Part shown: in pieces, positions 8,095-16,648 of the stretch
How the letters are laid out: each line of letters opens with the position of its first letter
Numbering within the stretch: the first letter of the stretch is position 1
NCBI GenBank assembly: GCA_965267475.1
Contig: OZ254079.1
Span: 2,294,001 to 2,358,000, forward strand
Direction: 5' to 3'
Source: JBCBKU01 sp965267475
GTDB taxonomy: Bacteria; Pseudomonadota; Alphaproteobacteria; Rhodobacterales; Rhodobacteraceae
Length of the DNA stretch: 64,000 nt
The notes under the pieces: generated by a model
What the model was told of the DNA's origin: nothing
The model's database searches: none
Seen by the model: only the letters and a program-made list of their open reading frames with translations
Program-made: the position numbers and the translations under genes

Positions 8095-9315
8095 ATGCAG
8101 AACTCAAAGATTTCGCTGGCGCTGGCCTTGGCCGTTTGTGCCGGACCGGCCTTCGCTGACGGTCACGGTTCCATTGCCGTCGACTATGGTCCGCGGCCCT
8201 TGTTCCTGATCGACAAAATGTCGGACGGGCCCTTAAAGGATAAACTTCTGTCCTGTCAGGGTCAGACCCCCACGCCGTCGGACTTTTCCATCGGACATCG
8301 TGGCGCGCCGCTGAAGTTTCCCGAACACACCGTCGAATCCAACGTCGCCGCCGCGCGCATGGGGGCGGGGATCCTGGAATGCGATGTGACCTTTACCAAG
8401 GACAAGGAGCTCGTCTGCCGCCATGCGCAAAACGACCTGCATACGACCACAACGATCTTGACCTCGCCCTTGGCGTCAACCTGTGCCACCCCGTTTTCAC
8501 CGGCGTCGGGCGATCAAATCGCTTCGGCTGAATGCCGAACTTCTGAGATCACGCTGGCCGAGTACAAGACGTTGACCCCGAAGATGGACGCGGCAAATAG
8601 CGCGGCAACCACTCCGGAAGAGTTTCTGGGCGGGACGGCCGACTGGCGCACAGATCTCTATGTCAGCGATGCGACGATCATGACCCATGCGGAGTCAATT
8701 GAACTGTTCAAATCGCTTGGGGCCAAGTTCACCCCCGAACTCAAGTCACCGTCTGTGGACATGCCGTTCGATGGGTTCAGCCAGGAAGACTATGCGCAGA
8801 AGCTGATCGATGAATACAAGGCCGCAGGCGTTCCCGCATCGGATGTTTGGGTGCAATCGTTCAATCTTGAAGACGTGCTTTACTGGATTGAGAACGAACC
8901 CGAGTTTGGCGCGCAGGCCGTCTATCTTGACGACAGCTACAACATCGAAGGCTTCAGCCATCTCGATCCCGCGACTTTCCCCGACAGCATGCAATCGCTT
9001 TACGATCGGGGCGTACGGTACATCGCACCACCGATGTGGATGCTGGTGACGCTCGATGGCGAAAAAATCGTACCATCGCCTTATGCCCAGGAAGCCAAGG
9101 CCGCAGGTCTGAAGCTGATCACATGGACGTTGGAGCGTTCGGGCCCGCTTGCCAATGGTGGCGGTTGGTATTTCCAGTCGATCGCAGACACGACGGACAA
9201 TGATGGCGTCTATTACGAAGTTCTGGACGTCCTGGCCCAGGATGTCGGTATCGAAGGCATCTTTTCGGACTGGCCCGCAACAGTGACATACTACGCCAAC
9301 TGCATGGGTCTTTGA
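8095..9315 (+). CDS. Periplasmic glycerophosphodiester phosphodiesterase
   Basis: A secreted 406-residue enzyme of the GDPD/GlpQ family that hydrolyses glycerophosphodiesters to glycerol-3-phosphate and an alcohol. A signal peptide is clear (residues 1-22, ending AGPAFA before DG). The TIM-barrel active site is visible: HRG in IGHRGAPLKFPEHTVES, then the acidic pair in ECDVTFTKD and the second His in CRHAQNDL; a late Glu lies in TPELKSP. The protein has an insert after the active-site strand (residues about 115-175) compared with compact GDPDs. It ends before a good terminator and is a single-gene unit. Confidence 0.9.
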   Translation: MQNSKISLALALAVCAGPAFADGHGSIAVDYGPRPLFLIDKMSDGPLKDKLLSCQGQTPTPSDFSIGHRGAPLKFPEHTVESNVAAARMGAGILECDVTFTKDKELVCRHAQNDLHTTTTILTSPLASTCATPFSPASGDQIASAECRTSEITLAEYKTLTPKMDAANSAATTPEEFLGGTADWRTDLYVSDATIMTHAESIELFKSLGAKFTPELKSPSVDMPFDGFSQEDYAQKLIDEYKAAGVPASDVWVQSFNLEDVLYWIENEPEFGAQAVYLDDSYNIEGFSHLDPATFPDSMQSLYDRGVRYIAPPMWMLVTLDGEKIVPSPYAQEAKAAGLKLITWTLERSGPLANGGGWYFQSIADTTDNDGVYYEVLDVLAQDVGIEGIFSDWPATVTYYANCMGL

Positions 9316-9347
9316 TCCCGGCGAAAACCGACATAAACCTTTGGGAG

Positions 9348-9373
9348 AGGCGGCACCGACAAGGCCGCCTTTT
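9348..9373 (+). terminator. Rho-independent terminator after the glycerophosphodiesterase gene
   Basis: AGGCGGC (9348-9354) pairs with GCCGCCT (9364-9370) across a 9-base loop and is followed by TTT, 33 bases past the stop codon. Confidence 0.7.
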
Positions 9374-9441
9374 CTGCATTCAACGGCATACCGCACTAGC
9401 CGAATCCCCAACCGCACGGTTACCCTCAAGAAAGGGATTTC

Positions 9442-10932
9442 ATGGGGAGAGTTCGAATGGGACTTGGCTTTAGATCGACGATGGTTGCCGCACTGGCGCT
9501 GGTGGCCGGGGGCGCCGTCGCGCAAGACAGCATCACCATCGGAATGCAGCTTGAACCCCCGAACCTTGATCCGACCGCAGGGGCGGCGGCAGCCATTGAC
9601 GAAGTGGTCTATGCCAACCTTTTCGAAGGCTTGGCGCGTTATCAGGCGGACGGATCGGTTGTTCCCGCGTTGGCCAAGTCATGGGAAATCTCGGATGATG
9701 GCACGATCTACACATTTAGCCTGAACGAAGGTGTGACCTTCCATGACGGCACGACCATGGACGCCGAGGACGTGAAGTTCACGCTTGACCGGGCGCGGGC
9801 GGAAGATTCGACCAATGCCAAGAAGCAACTTTTCACCGGCATCACGGATGTCACGGTGATTGATCCCTTGACGGTTCAGGTCACGCTGGATGTCCCGGAC
9901 GGGCTGTTCATTGCGAACATGGCCAAGGGTGACGCCGTTATCGTGGCCCCCGAAAGCATCGAACAGGCGGCAACGGCGCCGGTCGGAACCGGTCCTTTCA
10001 AGTTCGGCCAATGGGTCCAGGGCGACCGCGTCGAACTGGTCGAAAACCCGGATTACTGGGGCGAGAAGCCTGCGCTGAAATCGGCCACCTTCAAGTTTAT
10101 CTCGGACCCGACCGCTGGCTTCGCTGCGGTCATGGCAGGCGATATCGATGCTTTCCCGGGTTTTCCCTCACCCGAAACGCTGATTCAGTTTGAGGCAGAC
10201 CCGAGATTCAAGCTGCTTGTGGGCTCGACCGAGGGGGAAACGATCCTGTCGACCAACAATGCCCGCGAGCCGTTGAATGATGTGCGGGTCCGGAAGGCGA
10301 TTGCCCATGCGATCAACCGCCAGGACATCATCGATGGTGCCATGTTTGGCTATGGCACACCCATCGGTTCGCATTTCGCGCCGCACAATCCGGACTATAT
10401 CGATCTCACGGGCAATTCGGATTTCAATCCCGAGCTATCCAAGCAACTTCTGGCAGAGGCCGGGTTCGCCGACGGCCTGACCCTGTCGTTGAAACTGCCG
10501 CCGCCGGTATACGCCCGTCGTGGGGGTGAGATTATCGCGGCGCAACTCCGCGATGTCGGGATCGAGACAGAAATCTCAAACCTCGAATGGGCGCAGTGGT
10601 TGGAAGAAGTGTTTCGTGGCAAGGACTATGATCTGACCATCGTCAGCCATACCGAGGCCGACGACATCGGGATCTATGCGAACCCGGAATATTACTTCCA
10701 GTATGACAGCCCGGTGTTCCAGTCGCTCATGGACGAGTTGAAGCTGGCTACCGATCCCGAGATGCGTTCGGACATCCTGAAATCGGCGCAGACGCAACTG
10801 TCCGATGATTATGTCAACGGCTTCCTGTTCCAGCTTGCCCGGGCCGGTGTGGCCAACGCCAAGATTGAAGGGCTTTGGGAAGACGCGCCAACGCAAGCCA
10901 ATGACGTGACCGGCGTTCGCTGGACCGAGTGA
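9442..10932 (+). CDS. ABC transporter substrate-binding protein, peptide/opine type
   Basis: A 496-residue periplasmic binding protein of the SBP_bac_5 family (DppA/OppA-like), the receptor for a peptide or similar solute. A signal peptide ends near GGAVAQ-DS. Family segments include GMQLEPPNLDPT, LAKSWEISDDGTIYTF, VTFHDGT and VRKAIAHAINRQDII. Either ATG 9442 (AAAGGGA upstream) or ATG 9457 (GGGGAGAG upstream) could start it; I report the longer form. Its permeases and ATPase lie 2.4 kb downstream at 13.3-16.6 kb, separated by three other genes. Confidence 0.9.
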   Translation: MGRVRMGLGFRSTMVAALALVAGGAVAQDSITIGMQLEPPNLDPTAGAAAAIDEVVYANLFEGLARYQADGSVVPALAKSWEISDDGTIYTFSLNEGVTFHDGTTMDAEDVKFTLDRARAEDSTNAKKQLFTGITDVTVIDPLTVQVTLDVPDGLFIANMAKGDAVIVAPESIEQAATAPVGTGPFKFGQWVQGDRVELVENPDYWGEKPALKSATFKFISDPTAGFAAVMAGDIDAFPGFPSPETLIQFEADPRFKLLVGSTEGETILSTNNAREPLNDVRVRKAIAHAINRQDIIDGAMFGYGTPIGSHFAPHNPDYIDLTGNSDFNPELSKQLLAEAGFADGLTLSLKLPPPVYARRGGEIIAAQLRDVGIETEISNLEWAQWLEEVFRGKDYDLTIVSHTEADDIGIYANPEYYFQYDSPVFQSLMDELKLATDPEMRSDILKSAQTQLSDDYVNGFLFQLARAGVANAKIEGLWEDAPTQANDVTGVRWTE

Positions 10933-11855
10933 GCGCTTCCGGATCCGAAGACAAAGGTCACGACCAAGAGACCGCCGATTGGGCCGCCTGGGGCGGCCTT
11001 TTCGTTCTCGCGCTGTTGTTCGGATCAAGTTTCTATTGGAACGTCCTGATCCTGTCGCATTACGACGCCTGGGCCGGAGCTGCGCTGCGGTTCATCTCGG
11101 GGGGAGTATTCCTGACAGCCGTCGCGTTGATCACCGGGGCAGGGCTGCCAAGAACGCAAGTCGAATGGGGCTGGTGCGCGATTTACGGCGTGCTCGCCTT
11201 TGCCTTTCCCTTCACAATCGTGGCCCATGTCCAAACCGTCGTGCCATCCAACGTGGTTGCGATCTTCTTCGCCGCGATCCCGCTTTTGATCCTGGCGATG
11301 TCGTCTTTTTTTCTCGCTGTCCCGATCACCGCTCGGAAATGGGTAGGTTGTGCGATTGGCACCGCAGGGTTGATCTATATGGCCGGGCCCGGAACGCTCA
11401 GCCAATTGGGCGGGCGGTCCGCCGCTCTTCCTGTGCTTGGCACGCTCTTGGCGGTCAGTTCGCTCGCCTATGGCGCCATAGTGATCCGTCGCATGCCACC
11501 CATGCCCGCGACGCGTACTGCGGCGGGGGCAACCCTGTTGGCGGGCATTGCAGGCTTGCCGATGCTTTTCTTGTCCGGTCCCGTTCAGGCCCCGACAGTC
11601 ACGGCCCTGATCGGGATCATAGGGGGCGGGATTGCGACGACGGGCTTGGGGCAGCTTCTGCGCGTCGCGCTTTTGCGTCGAAAAGGGCCGGTCTTCATCA
11701 CGCCGAACGCTTATCTCGCCGCAATTGTCGGGGTGATCCTGGGTGTTGTGCTGTTGGGCGAACAAATAACGGTTGAGACAATCATCGCCGGATGCGTGTT
11801 GCTTGCAGGCATCCTGATTGCCCAAGACGGGTCAGGACGGATGGCGCGCCAATAA
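10929..11855 (+). CDS. EamA/DMT-family transporter
   Basis: A 308-residue integral membrane protein with about ten hydrophobic helices arranged as two EamA repeats, as in RhaT/YdcZ-type exporters of amino acids or metabolites. It begins at GTG overlapping the stop of the binding-protein gene (GTGA), so it is co-translated with it. The N-terminus before helix 1 is short and polar (MSASGSEDKGHDQET). The second repeat ends in LLGEQITVETIIAGCVLLAGILI. Substrate unknown. Confidence 0.88.
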   Translation: MSASGSEDKGHDQETADWAAWGGLFVLALLFGSSFYWNVLILSHYDAWAGAALRFISGGVFLTAVALITGAGLPRTQVEWGWCAIYGVLAFAFPFTIVAHVQTVVPSNVVAIFFAAIPLLILAMSSFFLAVPITARKWVGCAIGTAGLIYMAGPGTLSQLGGRSAALPVLGTLLAVSSLAYGAIVIRRMPPMPATRTAAGATLLAGIAGLPMLFLSGPVQAPTVTALIGIIGGGIATTGLGQLLRVALLRRKGPVFITPNAYLAAIVGVILGVVLLGEQITVETIIAGCVLLAGILIAQDGSGRMARQ

Positions 11856-11876
11856 GGGGCGCGACATGCGCGCCCC
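11856..11876. terminator. Bidirectional terminator hairpin between convergent genes
   Basis: GGGGCGCG (11856-11863) and CGCGCCCC (11869-11876) form an 8-bp GC stem with loop ACATG, lying between the stops of the DMT transporter (+) and the MBL-fold gene (-). The - strand reads TTATT after the stem. Confidence 0.55.
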
Positions 11877-11892
11877 CATGGGCCAAACAATC

Positions 11893-12777
11893 CTATTCCG
11901 GATAGGCAGCGGCCAGGGCCCGGTCGAGCGCCATGGTCAGCCCCAGCCCTTCGTTTCCAGCCATCATCGCGGCACGTAGGTCGTCCGCGTTGGACGTCTC
12001 GGCCTTGGCCTTGTCCCACTGGTCCAGATAGGCACGGGTCTTGGCAATGGCTGTGGCATCATTGACCGTATCCGGCAGCCGGTGCCCTGGGATCACAGTG
12101 CCCGCGCCAATCGCCTCAAGCTGATCGAGGCTCGCTTGCCATTTCGCAATGTCTTCAGGCGTTTGGTTGCCCTCCACCCAGGCGTGCACATCCGCATAGA
12201 CAAGATCCGCGGCCACCAACGTATCAAGCGCCGGGATCAAAACCGGTGTGATGAACTCGGTATCGCCGTGGATTGGGTCAAGCACATCAATCCGCTCGCC
12301 CTCGAAATCGATCGTGCTGCTTGCCAGAACATCGGGGATCACCACGCGGTCAGCGAAGACGCCCGCTGGCGCGCCGCCCGACATGGCCGCCAGCATCCCT
12401 TCCGCGGTCTGGGCAATGGTCGGCTGAACTTTCGCATGGGCGACCGGTTTGGCGTCTGGGAAGCGGTCCATGATCACACCAAGCCCCAGAACGTGGTCCG
12501 GGTGGTAGTGACTGATCAAGATGGTGTCCAACCGCTTGCCCGTCGCCTCGATCATGTCTGCCACGGCGGACGCCGAGGGCGCTGTGAATTGGGCGTCGAT
12601 CAGCATTGCGGTCTCGTCACCAACGATGATCACGGAATCGACTAATGCCGATTGGGCGTCGGCAGTGAAGACCATCGCCGATTGCGGCGCGGCCTTAGCA
12701 ATCCCCGGGAAAAGGGCGGCCCCGGCAGCGGTTGTTCCGGCAAGTTCAAGGAAGGTGCGGCGGTTCAATACTTTCAT
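11893..12777 (-). CDS. Secreted metallo-beta-lactamase-fold hydrolase
   Basis: A 294-residue MBL-fold protein with an N-terminal export signal resembling a Tat signal (NRRTFLELAGTTAAG, twin Arg, cleavage near AKA-AP). The metal site motif HYHPDH is intact, with later ligands likely in VAADLVYADVHAW (Asp) and VIPGHRLPD (His). This group includes glyoxalase-II- and quinoprotein-relay-type hydrolases; the substrate is not readable. It is divergent from the HxlR regulator at 12873, sharing a 95-base promoter region with a palindrome, so HxlR control is likely. Confidence 0.85.
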   Translation of the reverse strand: MKVLNRRTFLELAGTTAAGAALFPGIAKAAPQSAMVFTADAQSALVDSVIIVGDETAMLIDAQFTAPSASAVADMIEATGKRLDTILISHYHPDHVLGLGVIMDRFPDAKPVAHAKVQPTIAQTAEGMLAAMSGGAPAGVFADRVVIPDVLASSTIDFEGERIDVLDPIHGDTEFITPVLIPALDTLVAADLVYADVHAWVEGNQTPEDIAKWQASLDQLEAIGAGTVIPGHRLPDTVNDATAIAKTRAYLDQWDKAKAETSNADDLRAAMMAGNEGLGLTMALDRALAAAYPE

Positions 12778-12793
12778 GAGACTTGGTTCCTGT

Positions 12794-12820
12794 CGGTTTG
12801 TCAGTTACTGATGAGAACCG
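12794..12820. promoter_or_regulatory. Putative HxlR operator in the divergent promoter
   Basis: A palindrome TCAGT-T-ACTGA (12801-12811) is nested inside weaker outer arms CGGTT (12794-12798) and AACCG (12816-12820). It lies 17 bases upstream of the MBL-fold start and 52 upstream of the HxlR start. HxlR proteins bind such dyads near their own and neighbouring promoters; assignment here is by position only. Confidence 0.4.
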
Positions 12821-12872
12821 AGTTAATGCGACCTTAGGATTCGCGGAAGACGGCACTTTTTAGGAACGCGGT

Positions 12873-13247
12873 ATGCCAAAAGTAACCAAGTCCGGAATTG
12901 AATATGACCCTGAGATCTGTCCGGTCCGTCATGTACTGGACGGGATCGGTGATAAGTGGACGATCTTGGTCCTGACGGGTCTGAAACCCGGCTCTTTGCG
13001 GTTTTCCGAACTGAAGCGAGCGATTCCGGACATCTCGCAACGGATGTTGACCCAGACCCTTAGGAAGCTGGAGCGCGACGGGTATCTCAGCCGGGCCGTG
13101 ACGCCGTCGATCCCGCCCCGCGTGGATTATAAACTGACCGAGCTGGGTGAGTCTCTAGTGGCGCAACTCGGGCCTTTGGCAGAATGGGCGCTGGCCGCGC
13201 GCGAAGCTGTTGCGATTGCGCGCGCCGAATATGATGCGCGGGGCTGA
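12873..13247 (+). CDS. HxlR-family transcriptional regulator
   Basis: A 124-residue winged-helix regulator. The HxlR signature is complete: CPVRHVLDGIGDKWTILVL, then RFSELKRAIPDISQRMLTQTLRKLERDG and the wing region VDYKLTELG. HxlR proteins often sense electrophiles, aldehydes or quinones through a conserved N-terminal Cys, present here in EICPVRH. It sits between the divergent MBL-fold gene and, 43 bases downstream, the dipeptide-type permease operon that ends in an aldehyde dehydrogenase, which fits a small-molecule-responsive switch. Confidence 0.92.
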   Translation: MPKVTKSGIEYDPEICPVRHVLDGIGDKWTILVLTGLKPGSLRFSELKRAIPDISQRMLTQTLRKLERDGYLSRAVTPSIPPRVDYKLTELGESLVAQLGPLAEWALAAREAVAIARAEYDARG

Positions 13248-13290
13248 ACCGGTCTTTCGCTAGTCCAACCCCTCGCATAGGGTTCCGGCA

Positions 13291-14235
13291 ATGCTTCGCT
13301 ATGCCCTGAAACGCCTGGTCTCGCTGGCCATCAGTCTGGTGATCGCCAGTCTCGTGATCTTTTTCACGTTGGAAGTCATTCCGGGCGATCCTGCGGCCTT
13401 CATGTTGGGGCTAGAGGCAGCGCCCGAGACGGTGGCGGCACTCCGCCGCGAACTAGGGCTCGAAGGCTCGGTCTTTGCGCGGTACTGGGCCTGGGCCTCG
13501 GGCATGTTGGTAGGCGATTTTGGCACGTCTTATACCTATCGCGTGCCGGTGACCGAGCTGATCGTGGACCGGATCTGGGTATCGCTTCCCTTGACGCTTT
13601 ACGCACTGTTCCTGTCGACGGCGATTGCCTTCCCCGTCGGCCTGATTGCTGCGGCGAACCGGGGGCGGGCCAGCGACGTTGCCATCATGGGCATCACCCA
13701 AGTTGGGATCGCTATCCCGAACTTTTGGTTTGCCATGCTGCTTGTTCTGTTTTTCGCCATCTACCTGGGCTGGTTGCCAGCGGGTGGTTTCCCCGGATGG
13801 GACGAAGGGATTTGGGCCGGGATCAAGGCGTTGACCTTGCCAGCGGTTGCCCTTGGTTTGACACAGGCTGCCATCCTTGCGCGGGTTATGCGGTCTTCCG
13901 TCTTGGAGACGCTTGGTCAGGATTACATCCGAACGGCCCGCGCAAAGGGGCTGACTTCCCGACAAGCGCTGATCCGCCACGCGCTTCGGAACGCCATGAT
14001 CCCTGTGATGACCATCATCGGGCTCCAGTTTTCCTTTCTTCTGGCGGGCGCGATCATCATCGAGAACGTGTTCTTCCTGCCCGGCATGGGACGGCTGATT
14101 TTTCAGGGGATCACCCAGCGGGATCTGATCGTGGTGGAATCCACCGTCATGTTGCTGGTCTTCGCCGTGATCCTTGTGACCTTTCTCGTCGACCTCGCCT
14201 ATGCCGCGATCGACCCGAGGCTCAGGCGCCGATGA
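13291..14235 (+). CDS. Peptide-type ABC transporter permease (DppB-like)
   Basis: A 314-residue inner-membrane permease with six predicted helices. The first cytoplasmic/transmembrane segment MLRYALKRLVSLAISLVIAS and FTLEVIPGDPAAFMLG are typical of DppB/OppB. The ATPase-contacting EAA loop is visible at RTARAKGLTSRQALIRHAL. It follows the HxlR gene by 43 bases and overlaps the next permease by 4 bases (ATGA). It probably works with the binding protein at 9442. Confidence 0.93.
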   Translation: MLRYALKRLVSLAISLVIASLVIFFTLEVIPGDPAAFMLGLEAAPETVAALRRELGLEGSVFARYWAWASGMLVGDFGTSYTYRVPVTELIVDRIWVSLPLTLYALFLSTAIAFPVGLIAAANRGRASDVAIMGITQVGIAIPNFWFAMLLVLFFAIYLGWLPAGGFPGWDEGIWAGIKALTLPAVALGLTQAAILARVMRSSVLETLGQDYIRTARAKGLTSRQALIRHALRNAMIPVMTIIGLQFSFLLAGAIIIENVFFLPGMGRLIFQGITQRDLIVVESTVMLLVFAVILVTFLVDLAYAAIDPRLRRR

Positions 14236-15050
14236 AGTTGCCAGCTTCCATCTGGATCGGGGCAGGGCTGACGGCCGTCTTCGTGCTGGCCGCCTTGGTG
14301 TCGTTGGTCTGGACGCCCTATGACGTGGAAGCCCTGAACATCCGCGCGCGCATGGCACCGCCCGGCGGGGCGCATCTTCTGGGTACCGATCACTTCGGGC
14401 GCGATATCCTGTCGATGCTGATGGTGGGCGCACGGACCTCGATTGCCGTGGCCATCCTTGCCGTCGGGATAGGGATTAGCATCGGCGTGCCCTTGGGCCT
14501 GTTCGCCGCGGCCAACAGGGGCAGCCTGATCGATGAGATCATTATGCGCGGCAACGATCTGGTCTTTGCGTTTCCGGCGATTGTGGTCGCAATCCTGATC
14601 ACAGCGGTCTTCGGGCCGTCGGCCGTGAATGCGATCCTGGCCATCGGGATCTTCAATATCCCGGTCTTCGCCCGAGTGGCGCGGGGTGGGGCACTGAGCC
14701 TTTGGACCTTGGATTACATCCTGTCTGCGCGGGTGGCGGGAAAGGGCAAGGCCCGGATATCCATCGAACACATTCTGCCCAACATCGCGAACTTGTTGAT
14801 CGTGCAAGGGACAATCCAATTCTCGCTCGGGATCCTGGCCGAGGCCGGCCTGTCTTATGTTGGTCTTGGGGCACAACCGCCGACGCCAAGCTGGGGCCGG
14901 ATGCTGGCCGAAAGTCAGACGCTAATTTCCCTTGGGCCGCATATGGCGATCCTTCCCGGGCTTGCCATCGTCTTTACGGTGCTGGGGCTGAACCTGATCG
15001 GCGACGGGCTTCGCGATGTGCTTGATCCAAGGGTTAGGCGCGCGCGATGA
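14232..15050 (+). CDS. Peptide-type ABC transporter permease (DppC-like)
   Basis: A 272-residue permease, partner of the preceding gene. It has the DppC hallmark HLLGTDHFGRDILSMLMVGARTS split across the periplasmic loop (GTDHFGRDILS) and an EAA loop around ARVAGKGKARISIEHILPN. The start at ATG 14232 overlaps the upstream stop; the open frame further upstream is a shadow within the DppB gene. It overlaps the ATPase gene by 4 bases. Confidence 0.93.
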   Translation: MKLPASIWIGAGLTAVFVLAALVSLVWTPYDVEALNIRARMAPPGGAHLLGTDHFGRDILSMLMVGARTSIAVAILAVGIGISIGVPLGLFAAANRGSLIDEIIMRGNDLVFAFPAIVVAILITAVFGPSAVNAILAIGIFNIPVFARVARGGALSLWTLDYILSARVAGKGKARISIEHILPNIANLLIVQGTIQFSLGILAEAGLSYVGLGAQPPTPSWGRMLAESQTLISLGPHMAILPGLAIVFTVLGLNLIGDGLRDVLDPRVRRAR

Positions 15051-16648
15051 GCCTTCTAAACGTCAATCACCTGAACCTGTCTATTCACGGCACACCGATC
15101 TTGAAGGACGTGTCGATAGAGATGGAGGAAGGTGAGGTTTTCGGGCTGGTCGGCGAAAGCGGATCGGGCAAGTCGATGACGGCGCTTTCGGTCATGCGCC
15201 TCCTGCCCAACGGCTCGGACATGACCGGAAAGATTCAACTGGCCGGGCAGGATTTGAGCGGATTGTCCGAACGCGCCATGTGTGACCTGCGCGGCAATGA
15301 GATCGGAATGATCTTTCAGGAGCCGATGACATCGCTCAATCCCGTTCAAACCATCGGCAACCAGGTGGCCGAAACGCTTATCGTCCATGGGGCGGCAACG
15401 CGCTTCGATGCGCTGGAAGTTGCGCGCGAGAAACTGGACCGCGTGGGGTTAGATGCCGCGCGCTTCCCGCTGGATCGATATCCGCATGAATTGTCTGGCG
15501 GTCAACGCCAGCGTGTGTCGATCGCCATGGCCGTGGCGCTTCGCCCGAAACTTCTGATCGCGGATGAGCCCACCACCGCGCTGGACGTGACGACTCAAGC
15601 GCAGATTCTCGATCTTCTGAAGGATCTCGTCGACAATGAAGGCATGGCGCTGATGCTGATCACCCATGACCTTGCCGTGGTCTCAGGTGTGGCGGATCAC
15701 GTCGCTGTGATGCAGCGGGGCGCGGTTGTAGAGAAAAACGCCACCGAAACCTTGTTTCGGACCCGCACGCACCCCTATACGCAGAGTCTTTTTGCCGCGT
15801 CAGAACATCAACCTGATCGCGCAGCCACCCAAAAGGACGCGCCACTTCTTGAGGTCTCGGACGTCATCCGCGACTATATCTTGCCGCGTCCGTCTTTCTT
15901 TGCCGCACCACCCAAATTGCGCGCCGTGGACCAGGTGACCTTCACGCTTCATCAGGGCGAAAGCCTTGGCCTGGTTGGGGAATCCGGTTGCGGTAAGTCC
16001 ACTTTGACCCGCGCGATCCTTGGACTGGAGCCATTGCAGGGCGGCGCGATTACGCTGGCCGGTGCGCCGATCAAAGGCGGCCAGGTTGCCCCGGACATCC
16101 GCCGCCGGATGCAGGTTGTCTTTCAGGATCCGTTCGGCAGTTTCAATCCGCGGCATCGAGTCGACCGGCTTATCTCCGAACCCTTTCACCTTGTGGATAA
16201 CTCCGTGGAGGATCGGGCGGCACAGATCGACCAATCGCTTCTGGATGTCGGATTAAGCCCCGAAGACAAGCACAAGTATATCCACGAATTTTCTGGCGGT
16301 CAGCGGCAGCGGATCGCGATCGCGCGCGCGCTGATCATCCGCCCGGACCTTATCATTCTGGACGAAGCCGTATCGGCGCTCGACGTCTCGATCCGTGCCC
16401 AGATCCTCGATCTTTTGGCGGATCTACAGGCGAAATACGGGTTGAGTTATCTTTTCATCAGCCACGACCTGTCGGTGGTCCGCCGCGTCACTGACCGTGT
16501 GCTGGTGATGCAGGCGGGGAAGATCGTCGAGCAGGGCGTGACGGAAGCCGTCTTCACCGACCCGCAAAACGCCTATACCCGCGACCTGATCGCGGCGACG
16601 CCGACCATTCCCGCCGATTGGCATGAAGGAGCAGCCTATGGCACGTGA
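15047..16648 (+). CDS. Fused double ATPase of a peptide-type ABC importer (DppDF)
   Basis: A 533-residue protein with two complete ATP-binding cassettes, equal to DppD and DppF joined. Cassette 1 (about 1-260): Walker A GESGSGKSMT, signature LSGGQRQRV, Walker B LLIADEPTTALD. Cassette 2 (about 268-525): Walker A GESGCGKST, signature FSGGQRQRI, Walker B LIILDEAVSALD. The DppD/F-type C-terminal regions follow each cassette (THPYTQSLFAA; NAYTRDLIAA). It energises the two permeases upstream. The 3' end overlaps the aldehyde dehydrogenase gene by 11 bases. Confidence 0.95.
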   Translation: MSLLNVNHLNLSIHGTPILKDVSIEMEEGEVFGLVGESGSGKSMTALSVMRLLPNGSDMTGKIQLAGQDLSGLSERAMCDLRGNEIGMIFQEPMTSLNPVQTIGNQVAETLIVHGAATRFDALEVAREKLDRVGLDAARFPLDRYPHELSGGQRQRVSIAMAVALRPKLLIADEPTTALDVTTQAQILDLLKDLVDNEGMALMLITHDLAVVSGVADHVAVMQRGAVVEKNATETLFRTRTHPYTQSLFAASEHQPDRAATQKDAPLLEVSDVIRDYILPRPSFFAAPPKLRAVDQVTFTLHQGESLGLVGESGCGKSTLTRAILGLEPLQGGAITLAGAPIKGGQVAPDIRRRMQVVFQDPFGSFNPRHRVDRLISEPFHLVDNSVEDRAAQIDQSLLDVGLSPEDKHKYIHEFSGGQRQRIAIARALIIRPDLIILDEAVSALDVSIRAQILDLLADLQAKYGLSYLFISHDLSVVRRVTDRVLVMQAGKIVEQGVTEAVFTDPQNAYTRDLIAATPTIPADWHEGAAYGT